DNA from: Paenibacillus cymbidii
GTDB taxonomy: Bacteria > Bacillota > Bacilli > Paenibacillales > NBRC-103111
DNA: 64,000 bases
Direction: 5' to 3'
Assembly: GCF_004764705.1 (NCBI RefSeq)
Contig: NZ_SHLX01000015.1
Coordinates: 62,001-126,000, forward strand
Shown here piece by piece: positions 7,836 through 17,503 of this stretch; position 1 is the stretch's first letter, and every line of letters begins with the position of its first letter. Both the position numbers and the translations under genes were made by a program. The notes beneath the pieces were generated by a model that saw nothing but the letters and a program-made list of their open reading frames with translations, did no database searches and was not told where the DNA came from.

Positions 7836-10800
7836 TCAGTCGACGGCTTCTCTCACCTTGATGTCGTCGATGTATACGGTGCCGCTCCAGCGTCCGTACG
7901 GCAGCGTAATCGTCATGACGCGGATCGAAGCGTCGCCGAACGCGAATGTATTCGCGCCGTTGGATAACTGGAGCCTCTGGCCGTCCACGTATACGGCATA
8001 TTGCCGGGTATCCATATCGATCGCAACTTTGACCCGCTGCCATACGTTCGGCTTGACGGCAAAAGCGTTGGCGGGCTGCCAATTCACATAGTAGCGCCCG
8101 TAAGCCGCAAATACCCCTGTCGCCGCGCTGCTCCACGGCACGTCGCCGCTGCCGAAATAAAGCGAATAGTGCAAATCCGCCTGACCGGTGTACATCGACT
8201 GCCAGCTGATTTCGTACTTGCCCGACGTCAGTGTCTGAGGCAAATCGAACGATACGGTCGGTTCGCTGTTGTTGCCCGGCGCGGATACGGCAAACGATTT
8301 GTCATATTCGCCCGGGACTTCCTTCACGAGAGCCGTCCCGCCGTTCCCCGTTGAGGTCCGGTAGCCTTGGGGAATCGCGCCGGTCGGCTGTAAATTGTAC
8401 GTTTCCGCAAACAATGTCCGGTACGTGGCGGCGCCGACCGTAAACGATGCCGGAGGCGTCTGCGCTTCCCAAGCTTCGTCGCCGTTATGCGCCTTCACGC
8501 GCCAGTAATACGTCCGGCCCGGCTCCAACGTGCCGCCGTACTCATACTGCGTTTGCGTCACCCCCGCCGCAACCGCAATCGGACTGTCCATGTCCGGATT
8601 GTCGTCCAGCTCGAACGTATACGAAAGCGCGCCGCCGGCGGGAGTCCATTCGAACAACGGCGTTACGTCGACATCCGTCGTCCCGTTTTCCGGCATGGCC
8701 GGAATCGGCGCGCTCCTGGTGTAATCGACGGCAAACTCGGAAGCGTACGTCTTCTCCGCGCCGACGCCGCTCAGTTCAAAGCGCACGATATCGCCTTCAT
8801 GCGCGTCATAAACGGTTTCCGCGACCGTGCTGTCCGCAAACGATTGATCGGCCAGCACGCTGTCGTTGAGCATGATACGGAAGCCCGACCCTGCCCCGTC
8901 TCCCGACAATAGGGAAGCGAATCCGTACACGTGCACTTTCCCGTCGCGCGGCACTGTCCATTTCCGGATGGCGCTGCCTGCCGTTATCGTCGTCGTGCGC
9001 GCTTCGAGCGCAACGCTGCCGTCCGCGTTCGCCCATTGCCCGTCTGTATAAGCGAGCGTGCCGCTGCCGTCGTCATAGCTCCATTGCCGGTAGCCCGCGG
9101 TGTCGGAATAATCTAGCGGCGACGCATACACGCCGGCGCCGTCAAACCCGGCGGCAACCGGAGAAGCATCCCCCTGACCGTAAGCTTGCTTCAATGTCGC
9201 CAGCTTGTAATAATAAAGCTTCTGCGGCTGCACCCCATGATCCTGATAAACGGTTCCCGTCACCGCCTGGCCGCCGTTTAATACGATGTAGCCGCTGTCC
9301 GGCATTTCGCTTCGCATGACGTAATAGCCGTCCGCACCGGCCTGTTCGTCCCAGCGGATGTCGACGTAGTTTTCATACGTTGCCGTATAAACGCCCACGG
9401 GCGGCGGCATGAGCGCATAATCGACGATTCTCGTATTCGTCCCTCCGTCCGAGTACCTTCGCGGGGCGCCGAGGATGCGATTTTGCCGCAGGACAGTATT
9501 CGCCGCATTGCCCGCCACCGTTATTGCGGAAGAGACGCTGTTGCGTTCGATCACGTTGTCGTAGGCGTTGGCTGCCTGTTGAGTCGTGTTGCTGTTGACC
9601 GCAAGCGCAGAGCCGGTGCTTGCCGCAATCACATTGCCGAGCAAGCCGACCGACCGCGGCATCGATCCCCTTCCGTATTCGTTATAGCCGATATTCAGGT
9701 TCGGCGAAGCCGCATCCCGAATGACGTTGTAATAGGAAGGAAAAAACATATCCGGGTGCGCCATATCGAGCGCAATGACGGAGGAGCCGCCGGTATCGGC
9801 AATGTTGCCGTCTATTATATTGCCGATGCCGTCGCCCCACACCATAAAGTTGTTTCCTTTGTTGTGCTGGGCGGTATTGCGGAACACGATGTTTTTGACG
9901 AAAAACCGCGTCACCGTCGCTTTGGACGTATAGTCGGGGGCAACGGTCCAATCCCGGTCGAGATACAGCGTATGCCCGTCGTTTGCCGTCACCTTCCGGT
10001 ATTGCCCCAATCCTTTGCCTTCGACGATCAGAACGTACAGATCCTTCATCTGATCCGGCGACCAGGAAACGCCCTCCATCGTCACGCTGCCCGCGTCGGC
10101 GTCCGCAACGGCGCCGTAGTGCATGGCCAGCGTATAGTTCGAATCGGCATTGCTGTCGAACAGCACATATTCGCCGTCGTTGGTCGGGGTCACTTCGTCG
10201 CCTACGTACGAAATGACATTATCCGCGACATAGTTCATTTCTGTCGGCGGAAACCCGGTGTCGTTCAGGCCGGCATTAAACGTAATGCCGCGGGAAGCTT
10301 TGCGTTTCCCGTCCAGGTTGCGGCCGTCGATAACGTTATTTTCCACGATATTTTTGGCGGCGGACATGAAGACGATCGGCGTATAGCCGCGCACGTGCAC
10401 AACGTTGCCTGCGATCCGGCTGTACGACAGTACGTCGAAATTGATCGCGCAGTAGCCGTCGAACGTGTTGTCTTCGATCAAGATCCGCTCGAAGCCGGCT
10501 TTTCCGCTGCCGAATACCCCGCTGAAATAGCCTTTGATCGGACCGGAGGTCGGGAAATAATTGTCGATGTAGTTGCCCCGTATTACGACGTCCGTCGCTC
10601 CCGGGGACACGACGATACCCCGATCGATGCTGACGCTGCCGACGATTTTGAGCCCCTCGATTCCGCCTCTCGTTTCGATCAGGAACATGGCGGGTCCCGC
10701 CCCGCCGGCCGTCTGGCCGATCGGCAGCCCATCCTTGTACTTGATCGTCGAGCGGTAATCGCCCGACTCGTCGACCCCTTCTCCCCGAAGCGTCACGTCA

Positions 10801-12827
10801 TGCTGCAAACGAATCGTGTCGTCGATGAGGTAACGGCCGTCAGGGACGACGACCGTCCCGCCGCCCGCGGCGACAGCGGCGTCCACGGCAGCCTGAATGG
10901 CCGCGGTATCGGCCGTTTCGTCGTCCGGCGTCGCGCCGAAATCGGTGATGGCGTAGGCAGCGCCCGTGACGGATGCGGCGACCGCGATATGCTGCACGTC
11001 CCCCCAGCCGTAGGCGCCGCCGTGGCCGTTATGCGCCGAGACTTCGTAATCCCCGGCGGGCAGGCCGGCCGGCAAATCGAACTTCAGCTCGTACGGGCCG
11101 ACGCTTGTCAAATCGACCGTATACACGCTGCCCGTCACATCCCGCAAATACACGTAGGCGGTCTCCTGCCCCCCGTTCAGCGACAAGTTTTTGCCGATTA
11201 CGCTTACTTCCGCGCCGGTTGCCGCATTCACTTGGTTCGGCCAAACGAAATAAACGTCGGTCCGGTTCACGAATAACGGGTTGCTGAGCTTTGAACCGTT
11301 CCGCACCCAGAGCGCATATTCGCCATACGTGTACGCCGGCGGAATTACTCCCGAGACGGCATGAGGCGCCTTGCCGATCGGCTCGATCGCCGTTTCCGGC
11401 GCAAAATCGATGTCCTCCGCCCCCTTCGGCTCGCCGATCGTGCCGCGAATGGCGCTTTCGCCGACATCCGCGATCCGGGCGATCATGATGTCGCTTTGCT
11501 CCAGCTTGCCGCCGGTAAGCTGCACGGTTTGATCCGGCGAAATCGTATCGGGTGCCGCTTCATACAAGGAAGGGATTCTGTCTCCCGTTTCGTCGTATTG
11601 CGTGGTGAACGCATTAATCGCATCGTCGGCCCACGTGCCGCCGTCCCGCGACGCAATCGCTTTCCAATAGTATTTCGTGTTGTAGTGCAGCGTATCGCTC
11701 CCGGCAAGCGTATACGTATTCGCCGTGATGCCGCTTATGATCCGTTCCGGACTCGTTAAGTCGGGATTGTCGTCAATGACGAGCGTATACGATTGCGCTT
11801 CCGTCTGATCCCATTCGAAATGCGCCGCTACGGGCACATCCTCCGCAAGGCGAGCGGGAGAGACGGCTTTGGGCGGACTGTTCTGCAGCTTGATCTCGAC
11901 ATTGTCGAGATAGTACGCGCCGGTGTAATAGACCCCCCAACCGTTTTTGCCGCCGGCAAAATTGAATACGGCAAATTGCTCGATGTTGACGCCGGCACTG
12001 AAGACGACGGGGGTTGAAGTCACTTTCTGGTTGTTGATATATAAATCGAACACCCGGTTGCCGAGGTCCGCCACCAGCTTGTAGGCATACCACGCGCCCG
12101 CGGCGTTCGTGACGTTGACGTCGTTCCAGTTGACGTAATGTTTGTTGTAGTCGACCTGGACGGCCAGGGCTGACCGGGACGGCAACGCGCCCGCTCCGGC
12201 GCCGCCATACCCCAATGCGTAGGCGATCGTATGCTGGTTCGCCGTCCGATACACGTCGAAGGTGACAGTCATGATGCCGCTCGTCATGTTGCGGCCAAAA
12301 TTGTACGCCGCCCCCGGGCTGGTGAAGTTGTCCTCCGCCGTCTTGTTCAGCATGATCGCCTTGTTGCCGCCAAGATCGGCCAAAGTTACGGTGGACGTAG
12401 TCCCCTGCAAATACTTTTGCCATCCGGCGGGAAGAGTCGAGCCTACTGTTTCATTCTCGAAGTTGTTGCTGTACAGGATCGTTTGGTCGGTCGGCGCCGT
12501 GCGGAACGCGCCTTGCGCCACTTCCGTCGCCACGCTGTTGTATACCGCTTCGGCCACCCAATAGTAGGGCGTATCGTACGCCAGCTTCGCCGGCACTGTA
12601 AATTCGGACGCCTTGATGTTGGCAAACGTCGTCGCGCCGGACAAGTCGGCGTTCGGCGACAGAACGAGCCGGTATTCGTCGGCGACGGCATCGCTCCAGT
12701 CCAGATAAGGATAGACCGATTTCTCCGTCAGCAGTTCGTCCGCCGCCGCTTCGGACGGCGAGCCGATATACGGAATTGCCGCCAGCAGCATAAGCAGGGA
12801 TAACAGCTTGATCCCCAATCGTTTCAT
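7836..12827 (-). CDS. giant secreted beta-helix (Pectate_lyase_3-type) multidomain protein
   Basis: A 1663-residue exported protein with a Sec signal peptide (MKRLGIKLLSLLMLLAAIPY, cleavage near ADEL). Approximate order: FN3-like domain (33-105), concanavalin-like jelly roll (115-300), FN3-like (305-385), IPT-like region, a right-handed parallel beta-helix (about 625-1130) opening with ITDFGATPDDETADTAAIQA and GGGTVVVPDGRY, FN3-like, a carbohydrate-binding-like sandwich, FN3-like, and a C-terminal jelly roll. The architecture suggests polysaccharide binding and cleavage or epimerisation outside the cell. AAAGGAGCG precedes ATG 12827; longer readings run out of frame through the upstream reductase gene. 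Last gene of the transport operon. Confidence 0.8.
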   Translation of the reverse strand: MKRLGIKLLSLLMLLAAIPYIGSPSEAAADELLTEKSVYPYLDWSDAVADEYRLVLSPNADLSGATTFANIKASEFTVPAKLAYDTPYYWVAEAVYNSVATEVAQGAFRTAPTDQTILYSNNFENETVGSTLPAGWQKYLQGTTSTVTLADLGGNKAIMLNKTAEDNFTSPGAAYNFGRNMTSGIMTVTFDVYRTANQHTIAYALGYGGAGAGALPSRSALAVQVDYNKHYVNWNDVNVTNAAGAWYAYKLVADLGNRVFDLYINNQKVTSTPVVFSAGVNIEQFAVFNFAGGKNGWGVYYTGAYYLDNVEIKLQNSPPKAVSPARLAEDVPVAAHFEWDQTEAQSYTLVIDDNPDLTSPERIISGITANTYTLAGSDTLHYNTKYYWKAIASRDGGTWADDAINAFTTQYDETGDRIPSLYEAAPDTISPDQTVQLTGGKLEQSDIMIARIADVGESAIRGTIGEPKGAEDIDFAPETAIEPIGKAPHAVSGVIPPAYTYGEYALWVRNGSKLSNPLFVNRTDVYFVWPNQVNAATGAEVSVIGKNLSLNGGQETAYVYLRDVTGSVYTVDLTSVGPYELKFDLPAGLPAGDYEVSAHNGHGGAYGWGDVQHIAVAASVTGAAYAITDFGATPDDETADTAAIQAAVDAAVAAGGGTVVVPDGRYLIDDTIRLQHDVTLRGEGVDESGDYRSTIKYKDGLPIGQTAGGAGPAMFLIETRGGIEGLKIVGSVSIDRGIVVSPGATDVVIRGNYIDNYFPTSGPIKGYFSGVFGSGKAGFERILIEDNTFDGYCAINFDVLSYSRIAGNVVHVRGYTPIVFMSAAKNIVENNVIDGRNLDGKRKASRGITFNAGLNDTGFPPTEMNYVADNVISYVGDEVTPTNDGEYVLFDSNADSNYTLAMHYGAVADADAGSVTMEGVSWSPDQMKDLYVLIVEGKGLGQYRKVTANDGHTLYLDRDWTVAPDYTSKATVTRFFVKNIVFRNTAQHNKGNNFMVWGDGIGNIIDGNIADTGGSSVIALDMAHPDMFFPSYYNVIRDAASPNLNIGYNEYGRGSMPRSVGLLGNVIAASTGSALAVNSNTTQQAANAYDNVIERNSVSSAITVAGNAANTVLRQNRILGAPRRYSDGGTNTRIVDYALMPPPVGVYTATYENYVDIRWDEQAGADGYYVMRSEMPDSGYIVLNGGQAVTGTVYQDHGVQPQKLYYYKLATLKQAYGQGDASPVAAGFDGAGVYASPLDYSDTAGYRQWSYDDGSGTLAYTDGQWANADGSVALEARTTTITAGSAIRKWTVPRDGKVHVYGFASLLSGDGAGSGFRIMLNDSVLADQSFADSTVAETVYDAHEGDIVRFELSGVGAEKTYASEFAVDYTRSAPIPAMPENGTTDVDVTPLFEWTPAGGALSYTFELDDNPDMDSPIAVAAGVTQTQYEYGGTLEPGRTYYWRVKAHNGDEAWEAQTPPASFTVGAATYRTLFAETYNLQPTGAIPQGYRTSTGNGGTALVKEVPGEYDKSFAVSAPGNNSEPTVSFDLPQTLTSGKYEISWQSMYTGQADLHYSLYFGSGDVPWSSAATGVFAAYGRYYVNWQPANAFAVKPNVWQRVKVAIDMDTRQYAVYVDGQRLQLSNGANTFAFGDASIRVMTITLPYGRWSGTVYIDDIKVREAVD

Positions 12828-12841
12828 TAACTCACGCTCCT

Positions 12842-13777
12842 TTATTCGTCCATTGTTTGGTTCGGATGCCAATCGACATTGCGCAAACGGTCGTTCGCCG
12901 GCTCCAGGCAAGCCAGTGTCGACCGGAGCTGTTCGGCCGTTGCGGGGCCGGTCAACGTGATGTCGATGTCCGCATAACGCAGCGGGAACTGGAGCGCATG
13001 CGCAAGCGGCGCAACGCCCCGTTCCCGGCACCAATCGTAATAAGCGATAGCAAGCTTCAGCCGCTCCTGCCTCGAGTCGCCGGGCGGCAAACGAATCGCT
13101 CGCGGGTCCTGCCCGGTAATCAGATTGCCCGCCAGCGGGCTGGCGTTGATCGCACCGGCGCCGAGCTCGCGGAACCGCCGGACGTACGGCTCGGCCGGCT
13201 GCGCAAGCGGCGTCAGATCGGCATACGTCAGCACCGTATCGAATGCCCCGAGCCGAGCCGCCTGCGTCAGCAGCGGCAGCGAGCGCGTGGCCACGCCGAT
13301 GTAGCGGACGAGTCCCTGCCGCTTGCAATCGAGCAGCGCCTCCAGCACGCCTCCCGCCGCCGTCGCCTGGTCGAGCGTATCGATATCGTGCAGCTGGTAC
13401 AGATCGATCCGGCCTGCGCGCAGCCGCTCCAGGCTCCTTTGCAGGCTTTCCTTCACCGCCTGTGCGGCTTCCGCCGGATGCGCGTCCGCAGGGAACCGCT
13501 TCGCTTTGGTAGCGACGAATACGGTGCCGCGCGGAACCGACGGCAGCCACTTGCCGACGATCGCCTCGCTGTCCCCGTAATTGGCCGACGTGTCGAAATA
13601 GCGGAAGCCGCAGGAGTACGCCGTCTCCAGCAAGGCGACGTCGCGCGCAGCCTGTTCGCCGTCCGTCCTGTCTCTCCCCACGTAGGCGCAGCCGAACCCG
13701 TAGGCGATCGCTCTTCCGGCATGCCTCAGCCAAAATGTTCGCACCTCGCGCTTGAAAGCGGTTCCATCGTTTTCCAT
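12842..13777 (-). CDS. aldo/keto reductase
   Basis: A 311-residue NAD(P)H-dependent oxidoreductase of the AKR fold. The catalytic tetrad is visible as FDTSANYGDSE (Asp and Tyr), VATKAKR (Lys) and LYQLHDID (His). The family resembles D-threo-aldose or fucose dehydrogenases, which fits a role in oxidising or reducing the imported sugar. ATG 13777 is preferred because AGGTGG lies at good distance; a GTG nine bases earlier abuts the stop of the permease gene. It lies between the permease and the beta-helix gene and is evidently co-transcribed. Confidence 0.8.
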   Translation of the reverse strand: MENDGTAFKREVRTFWLRHAGRAIAYGFGCAYVGRDRTDGEQAARDVALLETAYSCGFRYFDTSANYGDSEAIVGKWLPSVPRGTVFVATKAKRFPADAHPAEAAQAVKESLQRSLERLRAGRIDLYQLHDIDTLDQATAAGGVLEALLDCKRQGLVRYIGVATRSLPLLTQAARLGAFDTVLTYADLTPLAQPAEPYVRRFRELGAGAINASPLAGNLITGQDPRAIRLPPGDSRQERLKLAIAYYDWCRERGVAPLAHALQFPLRYADIDITLTGPATAEQLRSTLACLEPANDRLRNVDWHPNQTMDE

Positions 13778-13786
13778 GTCCGCCAC

Positions 13787-14656
13787 CTATCCTTTTACCG
13801 AACCGACCAGCGTCCCTTTTTCAAAAAAACGGAGCAAAAACGGATATAACACGACAACCGGAAGAACGGAAACGATGACGGAAGCCATTTTCAAGCTTTC
13901 CGGTGCGGGCGGCTCGCTTGCGGTCATGTTGGAAAAATCGTCAAGCTTGTTGTCGATCAATATTTCGCGGATGATTTGCTGCAGGACGAATTTATTCTTG
14001 TCGGTCACGTACAGCAAATTGTCCATAAACGCGTTGATGTGGAAAACGAGCGACCACAACCCGACCGTCACCAGAACGGGAACGGAGAGCGGGATCACGA
14101 TCCGGAACAAAATGCGCAGCTCGCGGGCGCCGTCGATTTTGGCCGCTTCCGTCAAGTCGGCCGCAATCGATCGGAAAAATGCGATCATCACCAGCACATG
14201 AAACGCATTGGCGGCTTGCGGAAGCACATACGCCCACCTCGTGTTGAGCAAATGAAGCTCCTTGAGCAGCAAATAATGCGGCACGATGCCCCCGTCGAAT
14301 ATCATCGTGAACAGCAGGATGAGCGTCAACGCCCGCTTGAGCGGAAAATCGGGCCGCGACAGCGGATACGCCGCGAATATCGTTACGAGCAGCGAAACGA
14401 ACGTGCCGACCGCCATGCGGAAGACAGTGTTGCCGTACCCGATCCACACATACGGATAAGAAAACAGATTGCGATACGGTTCCAGGCTGAACACCCGCGG
14501 ATAGAAATGGAACCCGGCGCGAAGCGCCTCGCCCCGGTCGCTGAACGATACCGCAAGCACGTGAAGAAACGGATAAACGACAATGGCGGCCAGCAAAACG
14601 AGCAGCGCGTAAATGCACCCCATGGCGACTTTCTCCGGCAGCGAGCTTCTTACCAT
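13787..14656 (-). CDS. carbohydrate ABC transporter permease, LplC/YtcP family
   Basis: A 289-residue inner-membrane protein with about six TM segments and the EAA loop EAAKIDGARELRILFRI, which contacts the shared ATPase. With the neighbouring permease and lipoprotein it forms an oligosaccharide importer of the LplABC/YtcQ-type group. No ATPase gene is present here; such systems usually use a shared MsmX-like ATPase encoded elsewhere. Its 5' end overlaps the upstream permease gene by 7 bp, indicating coupled translation. Confidence 0.88.
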   Translation of the reverse strand: MVRSSLPEKVAMGCIYALLVLLAAIVVYPFLHVLAVSFSDRGEALRAGFHFYPRVFSLEPYRNLFSYPYVWIGYGNTVFRMAVGTFVSLLVTIFAAYPLSRPDFPLKRALTLILLFTMIFDGGIVPHYLLLKELHLLNTRWAYVLPQAANAFHVLVMIAFFRSIAADLTEAAKIDGARELRILFRIVIPLSVPVLVTVGLWSLVFHINAFMDNLLYVTDKNKFVLQQIIREILIDNKLDDFSNMTASEPPAPESLKMASVIVSVLPVVVLYPFLLRFFEKGTLVGSVKG

Positions 14657-15564
14657 AGGCCGCTCTCTCCTTTGCTCAGCTTGCGGACGGCCACGTTCGC
14701 CGACAGGATCAGCACGAGCCCGACCGCCGATTTGAACAGACCGATCGCCGTTGTGTAGCTGTACTGGAACTGCTGCAAGCCGACCCGGTACACGTACGTG
14801 TCAATGACGTCGCCTGTCGCGTAGGTGACCGGGTTCAGCAGATTGACGATCTGCTCGAAGTTCGACTGCAGAAACCCGCCCAATGTCAAAATGAACATAA
14901 TCGCAACCGTCGGCATGATCGACGGCAGATTGATATGGACGACGCGCTGCCAGCGGCTCGCGCCGTCCACTTTGGCCGAGTCGTGCAGCTCCGGATTGAC
15001 GCCGGCCAAGGCGGCGAAATAAATGATCGAGCTCCAGCCGATGTCTTTCAGAATCGCCGACAGCACAACGACCGACCGAAAATATTCCTTGTGCCCCATG
15101 AAGAAGATCGGCTTGCCGCCAAGCGATTGAATTGCGTAATTGACGACGCCGGTCGTCGGGGACAAAAAATAGACGACGAGTCCGGCCATGATGACCCAGG
15201 AGACAAAGTGCGGCAAATACATCGTCGTCTGGATGGCGCGTTGGAACACCCGGTGCCGAACTTCGTTCAGCAGCAGCGCGAGCACGATCGGAGCGGGAAA
15301 GGCGAATACGATCAAATACAAATTGAGCAGCAGCGTGTTTTTCAGAATCAGATAAAAGTTGGCGTCGCCGAACAGTCGTTCGAAATGCTTGAACCCGACC
15401 CACGAGCTGCCCCAGATGCCGTCCATCACCCGAAAATCCTTGAAGGCGATCAGCACTCCGTACAGCGGCCCGTAACGGAATACGACAAAAAATGCGAACG
15501 CCGCCATAAACAGAAGCAGCAATTCCCGATGCTTCCACGCCAGCTGCGCGACGGTTTTCTCCAT
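14650..15564 (-). CDS. sugar ABC transporter permease, LplB/UgpA family
   Basis: A 304-residue permease with six predicted TM helices. The cytoplasmic loop DSAKVDGASRWQRVVHINLP is the EAA-type motif. The start at 15564 (MEKTVAQLAWKH) follows GAAGGAAGG; an upstream 23-residue extension has no ribosome site. It partners the downstream permease. Gap to the solute-binding protein gene is 72 bases. Confidence 0.88.
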   Translation of the reverse strand: MEKTVAQLAWKHRELLLLFMAAFAFFVVFRYGPLYGVLIAFKDFRVMDGIWGSSWVGFKHFERLFGDANFYLILKNTLLLNLYLIVFAFPAPIVLALLLNEVRHRVFQRAIQTTMYLPHFVSWVIMAGLVVYFLSPTTGVVNYAIQSLGGKPIFFMGHKEYFRSVVVLSAILKDIGWSSIIYFAALAGVNPELHDSAKVDGASRWQRVVHINLPSIMPTVAIMFILTLGGFLQSNFEQIVNLLNPVTYATGDVIDTYVYRVGLQQFQYSYTTAIGLFKSAVGLVLILSANVAVRKLSKGESGLW

Positions 15565-15636
15565 GGTCCTTCCTTCTCTCTTGCGGAAAATCCGCCGTTC
15601 CCCCAAATGCCGGACGGGAGAACGGCGCATCAATCG

Positions 15637-17220
15637 TCAAGGCTTGAACTGTTTCTTGTACAGCTCGTTCGCTTCTTTGGTCAAGGCGTCGCCGCCTTTG
15701 GCGTTCCATTCGCTCACGAACTTGTCGAAATCGTCCAGTGGCCGTTCGCCGATAATGATTTCCGCGTAATATTTTTGCATGAGCACCGTCAAATCCTGTT
15801 TAAACTTGGCATCGGACGGCAGCGCCGAGAACAGCAGCGCGTCGGTCCAGCGCGGAGCGGACGAATACGTATTGATCGCATCCACCAGCTTCGGGTTCAA
15901 ATATTTCTGGCGGAAGTCGAGCGTTGTGATCCCGCCGAGCGAAAACAGCCGCACGCCGTCCTGGTCCCGCTGTTCCGGTTTCTCGAACCCGCTCAAATAT
16001 TTGGTCGGACCCGAAGCCGCGCCGGCATTGACAAAATCCCAATGCGTGCCTTTGACGCCGCGGCTCGTCATGTTGATCGTTTCCTCGTCGGTCGATTGCG
16101 CTTTCAGAATCTCGAACAGCTTTTGCAGCTTGTCCGGCTTATCCTTCACATGGCTGCCAATGACGACAAAATTGCTTTTCATCCCCCAGTCCCAGCTTCC
16201 TTCGCCGCCGGGCCCTTTCGGATTTTTCCCGGGGACGAGCTTGGCGTTCGGATTGGCCGCTTTCATTTCCGTAATCGTCGCCGAGTCGTCAAGCGAGAAC
16301 CGGTCGATCGATTCCTCGATCATGCCGATCCGGTTGTTGTACAGCTTCTTCCGGTAGCCGTCCTGCGTATCGGTCAGAAATTCCGGGTCGATGACGCCGT
16401 CCGCATACCATTTGCGCAGTTTGGCCAGCGCTTCCTTCGCTTGCGGCATGACCGAACCGTTCGCGACCGCGCCGTTCTGCTCCAGCCACATCGTCGGCTG
16501 CACGCCGTAAGCGCCGAAGACGCTGTAGAAGCCCGACGACCAGGTGGTCGTCATCGTGCCGGTCAATCCGTACGTATCGTTCTTGCCGTTTCCGTCCGGA
16601 TCCTTTTTCGCGAACGCGTAAACCGCCTGCTCGAATTCGTCGATCGTTTCCGGCGTCTTCGCGATGCCCACCTTGTCGAGCCAGTCTTTGCGCCAGACGG
16701 TTGCAAAATCGTACGGCTTGAGCGTCACGTACATCGGAATCGACCACAGCTTGTCGCCGAACGTAACCGATTGAAACAGGTTCGGCGCCGTTTTGTTGAT
16801 GTCGCGCCAGTAGTCCGGCAGCTTCTCCTCCAGCATTTTTTTGTCGATGCTCATCAGAACGCCTTGGGCCTGGTACGCCGCCACGTTCTCCGGCGCGCCG
16901 AGCGTGAAGATGTCGGGAATTTCTCCGGACGCGATGCTGGCGTCGGACACCTTCACCGGCTTGATTTTGACGCCAAATTTCTGCTCGAGAAACTTCTGTA
17001 CCTTGGTGTCGCTCACGACACCGGGCGCCTGAAAATGGATGCCCCATGTAATTTCCACCGGCTGCTCCGGTTTTTTCGAGCTGCTCGCGCTTGCCCCCGG
17101 CGTTGCGGACGCCGCTGCGCCCGTACTGCCGCCATCGTCCTTGCTGCAGCCAACGATCAAGGTCGCCGTCATCGCCACCGCGAGCGACAGCGCCGATACG
17201 CTTGTTGCTCTTTTGCCCAA
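15637..17220 (-). CDS. extracellular solute-binding lipoprotein, LplA/YtcQ family
   Basis: A 527-residue lipoprotein. The N-terminus MGKRATSVSALSLAVAMTAT leads to lipobox LIVGC, so the mature protein starts at Cys25 and is tethered outside the membrane. Length and low-complexity linker (GASASSSKKPEQ) match Paenibacillus oligosaccharide-binding proteins. Translation probably begins at TTG 17220, with AGGGGG eight bases upstream; no in-frame ATG is available. First gene of the operon SBP-permease-permease-reductase-beta-helix, divergent from the AraC-type regulator. Confidence 0.87.
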   Translation of the reverse strand: MGKRATSVSALSLAVAMTATLIVGCSKDDGGSTGAAASATPGASASSSKKPEQPVEITWGIHFQAPGVVSDTKVQKFLEQKFGVKIKPVKVSDASIASGEIPDIFTLGAPENVAAYQAQGVLMSIDKKMLEEKLPDYWRDINKTAPNLFQSVTFGDKLWSIPMYVTLKPYDFATVWRKDWLDKVGIAKTPETIDEFEQAVYAFAKKDPDGNGKNDTYGLTGTMTTTWSSGFYSVFGAYGVQPTMWLEQNGAVANGSVMPQAKEALAKLRKWYADGVIDPEFLTDTQDGYRKKLYNNRIGMIEESIDRFSLDDSATITEMKAANPNAKLVPGKNPKGPGGEGSWDWGMKSNFVVIGSHVKDKPDKLQKLFEILKAQSTDEETINMTSRGVKGTHWDFVNAGAASGPTKYLSGFEKPEQRDQDGVRLFSLGGITTLDFRQKYLNPKLVDAINTYSSAPRWTDALLFSALPSDAKFKQDLTVLMQKYYAEIIIGERPLDDFDKFVSEWNAKGGDALTKEANELYKKQFKP

Positions 17221-17324
17221 CTGCCATTCCCCCTACATATGAGTGGTGTTTCATAGCCGATCCGCTGCCGCCGGCCGCGCCGCAATTCCGCTCCCGGTCG
17301 CGGCCCGCTCCGGATCGCACCTTT

Positions 17325-17353
17325 ACCTTACGCCGGTGAAAGCGCTTCTTCAA
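17325..17353 (-). promoter_or_regulatory. candidate promoter with overlapping cre half-site for the SBP operon
   Basis: On the minus strand TTGAAG (17353-17348) and TAAGGT (17330-17325) are 17 bases apart; the -10 is weak. The spacer contains AAGAAGCGCTTTCA (17350-17337). Its AGCGCTTTCA part matches the catabolite-responsive consensus, but the other arm does not. CcpA control of the sugar operon is plausible and unproven. Confidence 0.3.
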
Positions 17354-17466
17354 CGAGTTAATCCGGTTATTCTTGTCTTTTTGCGGCATTGGCGGCACCG
17401 ATTTCGATTGTGTTATCCCGCTATTTGATGTTTTTTCGCTTCGAGCGCGGCGAGCCGAACAGTCTG

Positions 17467-17475
17467 TGCTATAAT
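17467..17475 (+). promoter_or_regulatory. extended -10 promoter of the AraC-type sensor gene
   Basis: TGCTATAAT lies 29 bases upstream of the start codon. No good -35 hexamer is present at 16-18 bases, which an extended -10 can tolerate. Confidence 0.5.
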
Positions 17476-17503
17476 ATCCTCGTCATCCGATGTAAACGCT
17501 GTC

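Noticed and set aside
12828-13733. 300-residue N-terminal extension of the beta-helix protein
   Set aside because: It is an out-of-frame reading of the aldo/keto reductase gene on the same strand; the signal peptide and ribosome site fix the start at 12827.
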